A stretch of DNA of 39,320 nt from Bacteroidales bacterium (GCA_017395365.1 JAFPUN010000012.1:83330-122649); one strand, 5' to 3'; counted from the first letter of the stretch, positions 1 to 8,946 are shown. Numbers and translations are program-made. The notes: generated by a model not told the origin, from the letters alone.

Positions 1-1128
1 GAAATCTGTAGGCACAGATGGGGTCTGGTTATAGACCTCTCTAGGTACGAAGTTGAACATGGCGTCGGCGGGATGCGTGTAAGGTGCATCATCGATGAGA
101 TACCATCCGTCGGAGCCGCCGCCCCAACCGAGATTGAAGTGGAACATGTCGAAGTCGTCGTAGCCATCACACACGAAGGCGTGACATCCTCCGTCCTCGC
201 AGCCTCCATAATACATCGGCCACCCCATGTCGAACTGCTCGCGCACCATGGCTTTCCATGTTTCGGTCTCATAGTCGTCGCGGCGGAGTTGCACAACGGA
301 GTCACAATAGTTGAAATAAGTATGCATAACACCGGGGATGGGACCCGAGGCTCCGCCACTGCCATCCGGGCCATAGCCCATATCGATAGTCACACCGCAA
401 TGGAAACATAGGGTTCCCGTGGCCAGTTTCTCGGCCTCCGAAGAGTTGTTGTCCAGCACATTAGGCATGTTGTCCCAATCGTATGTGGTATTACCGAAAT
501 CAGCACAAATCTCGCCATAGTCGTTATGATAATAGCAATGGCTGCCAATGCCTTGGGCAGGATAGGCCCAAAAACGCATCAGTTGCGACATAGCCGTGGC
601 GAGACAACCCACGATGGCATGTCCTCCCGAACCAGCGGGGTCGTCGGGACAGCAGTAGTTGTAGGGATAAGTCTGATTCCATTTCGTCTGGCAAAAATAA
701 CCCGTTCCGCGACCACCATGGCGCGAGATGAGGCGTCCGTGCTGTAGCACCGAGTTCCATTCGGCAGCTACCTCGGGAGTGGCAACGGCATAGTGTAACT
801 GCGAAATGCATTCGGCCACGCCATCCAAATAATACGCCAATGCAGGTGGGATGTTGGAGACATCGAAAGCCGACTCGTCGGAATAGCCGATGATGGGGCG
901 GTGCGCATCGTCACCAGCGATGATGACAAAAGAATGGTCACCAACATTATAGACGAAAAACGCCTCGTCTTGGCCTGTATACACCAATTCTGGCATGGCT
1001 CGTTCATCGGCAAAATGCGCCGTGGCAAACTTTTGGGCGGCTGATTGCGCAAGGGTACTACGAATCGGTTTTGCTGTTGCCGATGCAACAAAAAGCATAG
1101 CCAACAAGAACAACACAATTTTTTTCAT
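1..1128 (-). CDS. C10 (streptopain/SpeB-type) cysteine protease, C-terminus cut by window edge
   Basis: The reading frame is open from the ATG at 1128 to base 1 (376 codons) and continues beyond the window. Residues 1-19 are a signal peptide. A propeptide of the C10/I69 inhibitor type follows, recognisable from FVIIAGDDAHRPIIGYS at about 67-83. The mature protease begins near residue 145. The catalytic cysteine is Cys175 in the motif VGCLATAMSQLM, and the catalytic histidine is His316 in CHAFVCDGY, followed by FNLGWGGGSDGWY. Both catalytic residues are intact, so this looks like an active secreted thiol protease. Bacteroidota members of this family are usually long and carry a C-terminal T9SS sorting domain, which would lie off the left edge (inference). 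A TATTTTTG -7 box lies just upstream. Confidence 0.93.
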   Translation of the reverse strand, partial: MKKIVLFLLAMLFVASATAKPIRSTLAQSAAQKFATAHFADERAMPELVYTGQDEAFFVYNVGDHSFVIIAGDDAHRPIIGYSDESAFDVSNIPPALAYYLDGVAECISQLHYAVATPEVAAEWNSVLQHGRLISRHGGRGTGYFCQTKWNQTYPYNYCCPDDPAGSGGHAIVGCLATAMSQLMRFWAYPAQGIGSHCYYHNDYGEICADFGNTTYDWDNMPNVLDNNSSEAEKLATGTLCFHCGVTIDMGYGPDGSGGASGPIPGVMHTYFNYCDSVVQLRRDDYETETWKAMVREQFDMGWPMYYGGCEDGGCHAFVCDGYDDFDMFHFNLGWGGGSDGWYLIDDAPYTHPADAMFNFVPREVYNQTPSVPTDF

Positions 1129-1151
1129 ATAACAATGGGTTTAATGAAATG

Positions 1152-1159
1152 CAAAAATA
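1152..1159 (-). promoter_or_regulatory. Bacteroidota -7 box for the C10 protease
   Basis: TATTTTTG on the minus strand, 23 nt upstream of the ATG at 1128, matches TAnnTTTG. No clear TTTG is present 19-21 nt further upstream, so only the -7 element is supported. Confidence 0.4.
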
Positions 1160-1313
1160 AAGTTTTCGTTTTAATAGCACGGGGTAATGGCAGAAAAACT
1201 CTATCTATTCTTATGAATTGGCAATGGTTTTTTGAAAGTTTTTTTGTGTAGGAGTAAATATCATGTAGTTTCGTTGGTAAGCTTCGTCCCTTTTGCCTTC
1301 AAAACAGCCAAAC

Positions 1314-1727
1314 ATGCTAAAACTTATTGTCCTAATCATCATATCCTTCTTTTTTAGGATAAATCCAAGTGCAACACATTGCACCAACATGTATAATGCG
1401 ATTCCGATGGACGGAACCGAAAAGTACAAGGTCTATTGTGAGATAAAGTACATGCCTTATCAACGGATAGCCATTGTCAACATCGGTTCAACCATCGACG
1501 CCATTCGCGACAAGGACGGAAAAGCAAAGGAATTCATAAGCATCATGGAAGCCATCAATTATATGGCTAAATTGGGTTGGGAGATTGCAGAGATCTATGG
1601 GATCCCGAACGGCAACGACAAAACCACATATTATTTCCTCTCCAAGGAAGTCGCAAACGAAGCCGAAATAACCAAAGGATTGAATTTAAATCCTTTAGAC
1701 AAAACTTTCTATAACCAACTAAAATAA
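1314..1727 (+). CDS. small secreted protein of unknown function
   Basis: This 137-aa frame starts at the ATG at 1314, preceded by an A-rich stretch. An in-frame TTG at 1293 would add seven residues but has no good support. Residues 1-20 are strongly hydrophobic (MLKLIVLIIISFFF), consistent with a signal peptide or membrane anchor. The mature part contains YMPYQRIAIVNIGS, a predicted helix around EFISIMEAINYMAKLGWEIAEIYG, and a strand TTYYFLSKE. The order strand, helix with 'LGWE', strand resembles small DUF4177-like proteins, but I do not claim membership. It is convergent with the hydrolase gene and only 3 nt separate their ends. Confidence 0.7.
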   Translation: MLKLIVLIIISFFFRINPSATHCTNMYNAIPMDGTEKYKVYCEIKYMPYQRIAIVNIGSTIDAIRDKDGKAKEFISIMEAINYMAKLGWEIAEIYGIPNGNDKTTYYFLSKEVANEAEITKGLNLNPLDKTFYNQLK

Positions 1728-1730
1728 AGG

Positions 1731-2417
1731 TCAAGAGCGCAAAAATGTCTCCACCGCAGCATTAAATGCCTCTGGGTTCTTGTTCGCCACAAAATGGTCT
1801 CCATCAAGGATAGCCAGTTGGGCATTAGGCAAACTCTTGTGAATGAGTCTCGTATGCGACTCCTTGATCATGTCCTTTGTACCGGCCACCACCAAGACGG
1901 GCATGGTCAGACGGGTCAGTTCGACGGGATCGATATGGGGTTCGTTGACCATCAAGCCGAGCATCTCTGCGTTTTGTTTGGCTTTGTCGGATTTCTTTGC
2001 AAACAGTTTTGCGATACGATAACCGATTTCGATGGGCCACTGGTAGAGTGGCTTTACGCCTCTCGGGAAGAGGTTGGCGCCGTCCACTATCATCCGTTCC
2101 ACCCGTTCTGAATACTTCAAAGCAAAAGTCAAGGCAATGTTGCCGCCATCGGAGAAGCCCAACAAGATGGCTTTTGCAATGCCTTTCTCGTCCATGAAGT
2201 CATGCAAGTCCTCGGCAAATTGGACAATGGTAAAAGGCTTTTCTCCTCGCGATGATTGCCCATGACCACGTGTGTCGATGGCAATAACGCGATAATCCAC
2301 AGAAAAACAATTTATTTGATGCTTAAAATAGCTACCATTCTCCCCATTGCCATGGAGGAGGATGAGCGGCTTGCCTCCACCTTGTTCAACAAAATGAAGG
2401 GAAATGTCGGTCGGCAT
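1731..2417 (-). CDS. alpha/beta-fold hydrolase
   Basis: A 228-aa single-domain alpha/beta hydrolase without a signal peptide, so probably cytoplasmic. The oxyanion-hole motif HGNGENG is at 22-28. The nucleophile elbow GFSDGG places Ser89 as the nucleophile. Asp182 in VVAGTKDM and His208 in DGDHFV complete the triad. The substrate cannot be read from the sequence; esterase, lactonase or C-C hydrolase activities all occur in this fold. The gene starts 18 nt after the stop of the zinc-ribbon membrane protein gene (2960-2436), so the two are probably one transcript. Confidence 0.9.
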   Translation of the reverse strand: MPTDISLHFVEQGGGKPLILLHGNGENGSYFKHQINCFSVDYRVIAIDTRGHGQSSRGEKPFTIVQFAEDLHDFMDEKGIAKAILLGFSDGGNIALTFALKYSERVERMIVDGANLFPRGVKPLYQWPIEIGYRIAKLFAKKSDKAKQNAEMLGLMVNEPHIDPVELTRLTMPVLVVAGTKDMIKESHTRLIHKSLPNAQLAILDGDHFVANKNPEAFNAAVETFLRS

Positions 2418-2435
2418 GCTCAGACTATCTTATAC

Positions 2436-2960
2436 TTATAAGAAGAAGAGACCTTCCAAACTACCATCCACTACAAGCATAGATATTATCATCGTCACTA
2501 TCAATGACCAAATCACTGCACCGATGATGCCCAGAATCTTGGCTACGGTCAGTCTCGAGGTGCCAGAATATGCGCTGAAATTGCCCTTTATTTTATTCCA
2601 ACCCACGATACCAAGCGCCATACCCACGATACTTATTGCCAGACCGGTTATTGACATCATAACGAAAAACGGATACAAATCCTCATTATCGTTTCCTATT
2701 ATGAAGAACAATAAGAGAAGCCCCATTCCAATGATACTACAGATCATTGCCCCAATACCAAAAGGCGCCTTCATCTTTGGCCCTTGGGAATAGGTAGGAG
2801 TCTGATACGGAGGATTTTCCACCACGTGAGCTGGACGTTCTATCTTACCGCCGCAATACCCACAAAATCTACTTCCGGCTTCAATAACGCCTCCACAATA
2901 GGGACATTTTTCCTTTGTCGAAGTCGAGGAAGCTACGTTATTTTCATACATTTCATTCAT
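2436..2960 (-). CDS. zinc-ribbon membrane protein (DUF4190-like)
   Basis: A 174-aa protein. Residues 19-37 form a double CxxC zinc ribbon (CPYCGG ... CGYCGG). A short Pro/Tyr-rich linker (NPPYQTPTYSQGP) leads into three hydrophobic segments at about 68-90, 97-122 and 140-168. Gly-rich helices with the pattern GLAISIVGMALGIVGW resemble DUF4190 domains that follow zinc ribbons in many small bacterial membrane proteins. The function is unknown. The gene has a good promoter upstream and is first in a two-gene unit with the hydrolase. Confidence 0.8.
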   Translation of the reverse strand: MNEMYENNVASSTSTKEKCPYCGGVIEAGSRFCGYCGGKIERPAHVVENPPYQTPTYSQGPKMKAPFGIGAMICSIIGMGLLLLFFIIGNDNEDLYPFFVMMSITGLAISIVGMALGIVGWNKIKGNFSAYSGTSRLTVAKILGIIGAVIWSLIVTMIISMLVVDGSLEGLFFL

Positions 2961-2995
2961 GGTACTAAACTTTTAATGAAACTATTATTCGCTTG

Positions 2996-3028
2996 CAAAA
3001 ATAAGAATTAATCCTCTATAAACACAAA
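2996..3028 (-). promoter_or_regulatory. Bacteroidota-type promoter for the zinc-ribbon/hydrolase pair
   Basis: On the minus strand TTTG (3028-3025) is followed after 21 nt by TATTTTTG (3003-2996). Both boxes and the spacing match the Bacteroidota housekeeping consensus. Confidence 0.65.
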
Positions 3029-3033
3029 TGACC

Positions 3034-3786
3034 CTATTTATTTTTCATCCATCCCTGACGTTCCTCTACTGAAAACTTTTCAATCGCATAGCGCAACATA
3101 GTGCGAGGCATAGACTGATAACGGCTTAACAGCCAATATTTCAGACGCTGTTCATCACGCTTACCAGCTTCACGCAAAAGCCATCCTACGGCTTTTTGCA
3201 AAAGGTCGTGAAGCGGTTGGGGCTTGGCCAAGAAAATGTCGGCAATGGCATAGGTATCGTCCAACTGGTCGTGACGAAGGAATTGCATCGTGCTCACCAT
3301 GCCAATGCGCTGCTCCCAAATCGTTTTGCCATCGCGAGCCAGGTCATAAAGCAGGGTTCTGTCTTTGTCCAAAAGCCAAGTACCAAGCAGTTCGTAACAC
3401 GACAAGTCGACCAAGTCCCAGTTATTTATGTATTGGGTATGAGAAAGGTAAAAGTCAACGCATTGCAGTTGGAGATTCCGGGTCGAGCCCGGAATGACTG
3501 AAGAAGAGGACGAGACTCGTTTGCCCGCATGCTTGAAGATCTGCACCAAGGTCAGCAGAGCGGCGAGGCGCATTTCGTGGTATTCGGAGGCAATGCATGC
3601 TTCCAAGTCATCGAAGGTAGTGGTTTGCCAACATTGTTTCACCACTTCACGGGTCACAGGCACTTTGATGCCCAAGAATTGATCACCTTCGCCGTATTGT
3701 CCCTTGCCTGTCTTGAAGAAGCGGGACAAGCCTTCAACCTGTGCAGGGTCTTGCTTCGCAAGGATGCCATCAAACAGTTTGTTCAT
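3034..3786 (-). CDS. AlkD-like DNA alkylation repair (HEAT-repeat) protein with repeat-derived insertion
   Basis: A 250-aa all-helical protein of the DNA alkylation repair family (AlkD/AlkC-like HEAT repeats), which removes or tolerates alkylated bases. Family hallmarks include FFKTGKGQYGEGDQFLGIKVP near residue 25, the helix EYHEMRLAALLTLVQIFK, and YINNWDLVDLSCYELLG, which carries the Trp-Asp pair typical of the active cleft. GWLLREAGKRDE follows later. About residues 91-108 (SSSSSVIPGSTRNL) do not belong to the family. They are encoded by a palindromic repeat inserted in frame in the loop between two helices. The start overlaps the end of the acyltransferase gene by 17 nt, so the gene belongs to the AbrB-acyltransferase operon. 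Confidence 0.88.
   Translation of the reverse strand: MNKLFDGILAKQDPAQVEGLSRFFKTGKGQYGEGDQFLGIKVPVTREVVKQCWQTTTFDDLEACIASEYHEMRLAALLTLVQIFKHAGKRVSSSSSVIPGSTRNLQLQCVDFYLSHTQYINNWDLVDLSCYELLGTWLLDKDRTLLYDLARDGKTIWEQRIGMVSTMQFLRHDQLDDTYAIADIFLAKPQPLHDLLQKAVGWLLREAGKRDEQRLKYWLLSRYQSMPRTMLRYAIEKFSVEERQGWMKNK
3475..3495. repeat. palindromic repeat (ATTCCGGG/CCCGGAAT) inside the AlkD-like gene
   Basis: Arms ATTCCGGG (3475-3482) and CCCGGAAT (3488-3495) surround a 5-nt loop. On the coding strand it encodes VIPGSTRN. This peptide is a familiar by-product of dispersed palindromes of the 'TCATTCCGGGCTCGACCCGGAATC' type found in many bacterial genomes (recalled from general knowledge). Confidence 0.75.
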
Positions 3787-4897
3787 GCTTCTTCTCTTTT
3801 TTGATACCTAGCACACACCATCTCACAAAAGGAATCCGCTTGATGATTTCATATATTGCAGGCGAAAGCAGCATCACGGCCACAAAGAGGATGACATACA
3901 TCATCCAAGGCGCCAATGAGGTATAAGTCTTCATCATATAGCCCAACGAGGCAATCACCAGATAATGAACAATATAAATCCCGTAACTCGATTGGGTCAT
4001 GTAAGTGGCAAAGCGATTGGTTCCATCAAAGTGAGCCTTGAACCAACCCATCATGGCGAGACACATCAACCAACCATAAAGGCAGTTAAGCGGACCGCCC
4101 AGATACTGCGGAGAAGTGTTGTCTTGGCCAAAGGTGGTAACGATCAGTACTGTGCCAGCAATGACAGCACATGCCATCAGCGGAATCCACGCCTTTCTTA
4201 CCCTTTCCTGCACCTCATCGTGCGAGAACACGAAATAGCCCATGAGGAAGGGAACCAAATAAAAGAGGGGCTTATACAGGTTTAACAGACCGTCCAGAGA
4301 TTCCGGTCGCGGATTCTTGATCAGCGTCTGTTCTCCCGCCCAAAATAACACACCCAATAAGACGATGACAACAAGATTGGCCTTTCCGCACCAATTCCAG
4401 AATCGGTCTTTTCTGTCTATGGCACGCACCAAAAGCAACACAAGACACAGCAGCCACAGCACCTGGATGAACCACAATGGTCCAGTGCCGCTGAAGGCCA
4501 TTATGAAATACTTGACCACTGCTGGCACGCCATCAAAAACGCCTTCTCTTGCGGCTACAACGGTATTGAAATAACCGACCATCCAATGGAACACAAGCAG
4601 GCCAATAGTGCCAGGCACCAAAAGCTTGCGGGTGCGGGCCTTGAACCATTCCTTGCCCGATTGCTTTTGCAGCGCATAACGGGAACCTATGCCAGCCAGC
4701 AAAAACAAGATCGGCATGAACCAAGGATAGAGAATATACATCACAACATCTTGATACTGCGGATACTCCGGGTAATCACCGAAGCCACCAATGCCACCAA
4801 AGACTCCTTTGTTGTTGTAAAAATAAAAGACATGGTAAAACAGCACCAACAGTACCGTCACCCAACGAAGGTTATCCATCCAATGCTTGCGTTCCAT
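3770..4897 (-). CDS. acyltransferase 3 family integral membrane protein
   Basis: About 375 aa, starting at the ATG at 4897; a GTG one codon upstream (4900) is possible. The N-terminus MERKHWMDNLRWVTVLLVLFYH carries the family signature, with the conserved His at the end of TM1. About ten transmembrane segments follow, including LYPWFMPILFLLAGIGSRY with its SRY motif after TM2. The family (OafA/WecH/NolX-like) transfers acyl groups, often acetyl, to sugars or other surface molecules from the cytoplasmic membrane. The substrate is unknown. The AbrB stop codon and this ATG overlap as TGATG, so translation is likely coupled. The C-terminus is Lys-rich (GIKKEKKHEQTV). Confidence 0.88.
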   Translation of the reverse strand: MERKHWMDNLRWVTVLLVLFYHVFYFYNNKGVFGGIGGFGDYPEYPQYQDVVMYILYPWFMPILFLLAGIGSRYALQKQSGKEWFKARTRKLLVPGTIGLLVFHWMVGYFNTVVAAREGVFDGVPAVVKYFIMAFSGTGPLWFIQVLWLLCLVLLLVRAIDRKDRFWNWCGKANLVVIVLLGVLFWAGEQTLIKNPRPESLDGLLNLYKPLFYLVPFLMGYFVFSHDEVQERVRKAWIPLMACAVIAGTVLIVTTFGQDNTSPQYLGGPLNCLYGWLMCLAMMGWFKAHFDGTNRFATYMTQSSYGIYIVHYLVIASLGYMMKTYTSLAPWMMYVILFVAVMLLSPAIYEIIKRIPFVRWCVLGIKKEKKHEQTV

Positions 4898-5103
4898 CAC
4901 TTGCCCTCCCCTAACACTTCATCGATTTTGTCTTGGAATATCTCTGTCTTCAAGATGGCCATGCCTTTTGAGTCACCAAGCACCAGCAAGCTGTCACCCG
5001 CCTTGATGCCATAAATCTCACGGGCGTCTTTCGGGATGACGATCTGTCCCCTGTCGCCCACTTTTACTACACCAAAGATGTATTTTCCGTTATCTTCTTG
5101 CAT
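4897..5103 (-). CDS. AbrB/SpoVT/MazE-type swapped-hairpin DNA-binding protein
   Basis: A 68-aa protein. Residues 10-52 match the SpoVT-AbrB domain: VVKVGDRGQIVIPKDAREIYG, then KAGDSLLVLGD. Such proteins dimerise through swapped hairpins and act as transcription regulators or antitoxins. No toxin gene lies next to it; the downstream partner is a membrane acyltransferase, overlapped by one base. It may therefore regulate its own operon (inference). The start is the ATG at 5103. Confidence 0.88.
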   Translation of the reverse strand: MQEDNGKYIFGVVKVGDRGQIVIPKDAREIYGIKAGDSLLVLGDSKGMAILKTEIFQDKIDEVLGEGK

Positions 5104-5146
5104 AATAGTAATGATTTTGATTAGTATGAATTTTCATATTTTTATG

Positions 5147-5154
5147 CAAAAGTA
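5147..5154 (-). promoter_or_regulatory. -7 box for the AbrB operon
   Basis: TACTTTTG on the minus strand matches TAnnTTTG about 43 nt upstream of the AbrB start. A TTG at 5179-5177 lies 22 nt upstream of the box, slightly beyond the usual spacing. Confidence 0.4.
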
Positions 5155-5240
5155 TGAATAATTTTAATTCAAAACACAATTTTATGAGAAAAAATTTCCA
5201 ATCCATGAGACAAGGTCCTAGCGTTTTTTCGATTTTTACT

Positions 5241-5248
5241 TATTTTTG
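5241..5248 (+). promoter_or_regulatory. -7 box for the C25 protease gene
   Basis: TATTTTTG, 27 nt upstream of the ATG at 5276, matches TAnnTTTG. No convincing -33 TTTG is seen, which may mean activator dependence or a weak promoter. Confidence 0.4.
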
Positions 5249-5275
5249 CGCCAACATTAATATATTATTGAAACG

Positions 5276-8200
5276 ATGAAAAAACTATCCCTCATCCTAG
5301 TTCTGGCCTTAAGCACCCTTATTGCCGTGGCCCAGAACGGTCGCATCGATTTGCGCAGCACATCGAGCACCGACCTCACCCACAGCGACTTCAACTCGCT
5401 CCGTGCCACCTTCAACTACGGCTCCATCGAGAGCGTTGAAGTGAATACCGAACGCGGCATGTTCTCCGAAATCGTTATCGAAGGCACTTACGCCTCGGGC
5501 GAGATCGGCACTCCCGAACTGCCCGCCTCGCACCAACTGCTGGCTGTGCCTTTCGGTGCTACGCCTCGCGTCACTATTCTCAACTACTCAACCACGGACT
5601 ATCGTCTCTCCGACTATGGCATCGGCACCCTTGTCCCGCGCCAGCCTTCTGTCCGCAAGGACCAAAGACCCGAGGATGTCGAGTTTATATACAATGCCAA
5701 TGCCTACCAAACCCGCAGTCTCGCCACTGAACCTGAAGCCAGCATCGAGGTGCAAGGCACCCTACGCGGCATCCGCGTCGGATCGTTGGTCATCAACCCC
5801 GTGAGCTACAATCCAGCCTCCAACACCCTGCGCGTGTTCAACAACATCGAGGTGGAAGTGAGCTTCGATGGTGCCGACATTGCCGAGACCGAGCGCATGC
5901 TCCTCGACACCTATAGCCCCTACTTCAACGATGTCTACCGCCAGATGTTCAACTACCGCCAAATCATGGATGTCTACACCGACCACCCCGATTTGATGGC
6001 CTATCCCGTCCGCATGATTGTCATCGCACCGGAAAACTATATCAGTGCCTTGCAACCATGGATCAACTGGAAGACCCAAAAGGGCTTCTATATGAATGTG
6101 GTGACCACGTCACAAGCTGGCGGCAACTATAACGCCATCCAATCCTATGTGCAGAACCTGTATAACACTGGCGTCAGCCAAGGCGCTACACCGACTTTCG
6201 TCATCCTTGTCGGCGACACGGGACAAATCCCAGGAAAAACTAGTGGTAATGCCACCCAAAAGGTGACTGACTTGTACTATGGCTCCGTCGATGGCGACTA
6301 CTTCCCCGACATGTTCTACAGCCGCATGTCAGCAGAGAGCGCTGATCAGGTCACTGCTATTGTCAACAAGATCTTGCAATATGAGCAATACACGATGCCT
6401 GACCCGAGCTATCTCAACAATGTGACACTCATCGCCGGTTGGGACAGCTATTGGACCAATTATGTAGGCAAGCCCACCATCCAATATGCGATGCAGTATT
6501 ATTACAACACCGCGCATGGATTCACTAATGTCTATAACTGGTTAGGCCAACCTTATACGAATTGCTATGCCTCGTTAAGTTCAGGCACCGGATTTGTCAA
6601 CTACACAGCCCACGGCAGCGAGACCTCTTGGTCAGACCCTCAATTGACCAAAAGCCAGGTGAATGCCCTCACCAACACCAACAAATACTTCCTCGCCATG
6701 GGCAACTGCTGTCTGACAGGTAATTTCGGTTATAGTCAACCTTGCTTCGGCGAGGCTATGCTCCGTGGCGAAAATAAAGCCGCATATTCCTACATCGGTT
6801 CTTGCCCTGTAACCTATTGGTATGAGGATTATTACTTTGGTGTTGGTGCCACCAGTACCTTTGGTCAGATGCCCAACATCAACAATACAGCCACAGGTGT
6901 TTACGACGGCATCTGGATGGATGACACCTACCACACCGTTTCATCCATTGTCTTCCTCGGCAACCTGGCCGTTTGTTATGCTCACGCTGGCAGCTATCAA
7001 ACAAGTGCTAGCCCACTCTATTATTGGCAGGCCTACCATGTCCTCGGTGATGGTTCCATCATGCCTTACCGTGTGAATCCCAGCCCCAACAGTGTCAGCC
7101 ACGCCAGCACCTTCCCTGCCGGTGCCACCTCGTTCCAAGTGAGCGCCCAAGAAGGTTCCTATGTGGCCATCTCGCAAAACAATGTGCTGAAAGGCGTAGC
7201 CTTGGTTCCCGCCTCTGGCTCGGTCAGCGTACCCGTCACGGCAGGCATCACTTCGGGTCAGGTGCGCATCGTGGTCACCAAGCCGCAACGCCAGCCTTAC
7301 ATCCAAGACATCAATGTAGGCGGTGCCCCACAAACCTTTACCATCACCGTTTCAGCCAACCCAACCATTGGTGGTACCGTCACTGGTGGGGGCAACTACC
7401 AACAAAATGCCAGCTGCACCGTTAGAGCCACTGTTAATAATGGCTACACCTTCTCCAACTGGACGGAAAACGGCAATGTGGTCTCCACCCAAGCCATTTA
7501 CACCTTCACCGTGACGAGCAACCGCAACCTGGTGGCCAACTTCACAGCTGCACCACAAAACTACACCATTGCTGTGTCGGCCAACCCGACACAAGGCGGC
7601 ACCGTGACTGGTGGCGGCACCTACCCAGCAGGCCAGTCGTGCACTGTCGCAGCCACCGCTAACAATGGTTATGTTTTTGCCAATTGGACTGAAAATGGCA
7701 ATGTGGTCTCCACCAATGCCAGATACACCTTCACCGTCAATGGCAACAGGACCTTGGTGGCCAACTTCACGCAACAGAACTACACCATCAGCGTGAGCGC
7801 CAACCCGAACAATGGCGGCACCGTGACTGGCGGCGGAGCCTTCCACTATGGCGACAACTGCACAGTCAGTGCCACACCCGCAGCGGGTTACACCTTCCTC
7901 CGCTGGACGGAAAACGGCAACCAAGTCTCTAACAACGCTACCTACACCTTCACAGTAACAGGCAACCGCACTTTGGTGGCCCAGTTCCAAGCCCAAACCT
8001 ACACCATCACGGCCACGGCTGACCCCGCAAACGGGGGTACGGTCACTGGTGGAGGCACATTCACTTATGGCCAAAGCTGCACGCTGACCGCCACACCAGC
8101 CACGGGTTACACCTTCATTAATTGGACCAAGAATGGTCAACAGGTGTCAACCAATGCCACCTACACATTCAATGTGACCGAATCGGCTGCTTTTGTGGCC

Positions 8201-8890
8201 CACTTCCAAGTGCAAAGCTTCACCATCAACGTGTCATCGAACCCGAACAATGGTGGCACCGTCGCTGGCGGTGGAACCTACACCTATGGCCAAAACTGCA
8301 CGGTCAGTGCCACGCCCACCCAACGCTACATCTTCGTCAACTGGACCGAGAACTGCACTCCCGTCTCCACAAATGCCACCTATAGTTTTGTAGTGAACGC
8401 CAACCGCAATCTTGTGGCTAACTTCGAGGGAGAGCCTATCGACATCAAGGTCAACATCGATCCTGCCGATGCCGCCGATGTCACCGGAGAAGGCGTTTAC
8501 CATTATGGCGATCAGGTCACGCTTACTGTGGAACCTTATGACAACTACCTCTTCCAAAACTGGACAGAAGACGGCATCGTAGTTTGCGAAACCATGACCT
8601 ATACCTTCACTGCTACGGATAGCCGCACACTGACCGCCAACCTCATCAACACAGAGGGCGTCGACGAGAACAGCGACAAGGCCACCATCTATCCCAACCC
8701 TGTCAACGACAAGATCCACTTCGAAGGTCTGGAAGGTGAACATGAAATCCAAATTTACAATGCCTTCGGCATGTTGGTCATGACGACAACCCTACAAGGC
8801 AACTCCGAAATCAACATCTGCGACTTGCCCACAGGCTACTACCTTATCCGCATCGACAATCGTCAATCCGTGAAATTCATCAAGGAATAA
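5276..8890 (+). CDS. C25 (gingipain-type) cysteine protease with six B-repeats and T9SS sorting domain
   Basis: A 1204-aa secreted protease. Residues 1-19 are a signal peptide. A C25-type propeptide follows to about 235. The caspase-like C25 catalytic domain runs from about 240 to 620: His446 lies in NYTAHGSETSW and the nucleophile is most likely Cys479 in GNCCLTGNF, matching the gingipain HGSE and C-x-x-G-x-F motifs. An Ig-like domain spans about 600-680. Six InlB-type B-repeats of 70-75 aa follow, each with the pattern GGTVTGGG...GYTFxNWTENG. The T9SS type A sorting domain (IYPNPVNDKIHFEG ... GYYLIRID ... VKFIKE) ends the protein. The product should be exported by T9SS and held at or released from the cell surface. 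Substrate specificity cannot be predicted. Confidence 0.93.
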   Translation: MKKLSLILVLALSTLIAVAQNGRIDLRSTSSTDLTHSDFNSLRATFNYGSIESVEVNTERGMFSEIVIEGTYASGEIGTPELPASHQLLAVPFGATPRVTILNYSTTDYRLSDYGIGTLVPRQPSVRKDQRPEDVEFIYNANAYQTRSLATEPEASIEVQGTLRGIRVGSLVINPVSYNPASNTLRVFNNIEVEVSFDGADIAETERMLLDTYSPYFNDVYRQMFNYRQIMDVYTDHPDLMAYPVRMIVIAPENYISALQPWINWKTQKGFYMNVVTTSQAGGNYNAIQSYVQNLYNTGVSQGATPTFVILVGDTGQIPGKTSGNATQKVTDLYYGSVDGDYFPDMFYSRMSAESADQVTAIVNKILQYEQYTMPDPSYLNNVTLIAGWDSYWTNYVGKPTIQYAMQYYYNTAHGFTNVYNWLGQPYTNCYASLSSGTGFVNYTAHGSETSWSDPQLTKSQVNALTNTNKYFLAMGNCCLTGNFGYSQPCFGEAMLRGENKAAYSYIGSCPVTYWYEDYYFGVGATSTFGQMPNINNTATGVYDGIWMDDTYHTVSSIVFLGNLAVCYAHAGSYQTSASPLYYWQAYHVLGDGSIMPYRVNPSPNSVSHASTFPAGATSFQVSAQEGSYVAISQNNVLKGVALVPASGSVSVPVTAGITSGQVRIVVTKPQRQPYIQDINVGGAPQTFTITVSANPTIGGTVTGGGNYQQNASCTVRATVNNGYTFSNWTENGNVVSTQAIYTFTVTSNRNLVANFTAAPQNYTIAVSANPTQGGTVTGGGTYPAGQSCTVAATANNGYVFANWTENGNVVSTNARYTFTVNGNRTLVANFTQQNYTISVSANPNNGGTVTGGGAFHYGDNCTVSATPAAGYTFLRWTENGNQVSNNATYTFTVTGNRTLVAQFQAQTYTITATADPANGGTVTGGGTFTYGQSCTLTATPATGYTFINWTKNGQQVSTNATYTFNVTESAAFVAHFQVQSFTINVSSNPNNGGTVAGGGTYTYGQNCTVSATPTQRYIFVNWTENCTPVSTNATYSFVVNANRNLVANFEGEPIDIKVNIDPADAADVTGEGVYHYGDQVTLTVEPYDNYLFQNWTEDGIVVCETMTYTFTATDSRTLTANLINTEGVDENSDKATIYPNPVNDKIHFEGLEGEHEIQIYNAFGMLVMTTTLQGNSEINICDLPTGYYLIRIDNRQSVKFIKE
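7336..8657 (+). repeat. six tandem B-repeat units in the C25 protease
   Basis: Six consecutive segments of about 215-225 bp encode 70-75-aa modules that share TVTGGG, an aromatic at GYxF, and NWTENG...TYTFTV. The sixth is the most diverged (VTGEGVYHYGDQ). Units 2-5 are the most alike. Confidence 0.85.
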
Positions 8891-8946
8891 AAGCAAATCA
8901 TAACCATAACTAACAGTTGCGCCCGACACGAACTAGGGATTTAAAA

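Noticed and set aside
73-411. Forward open frame at the left edge
   Set aside because: It is the antisense shadow of the C10 protease, whose catalytic motifs are on the minus strand.
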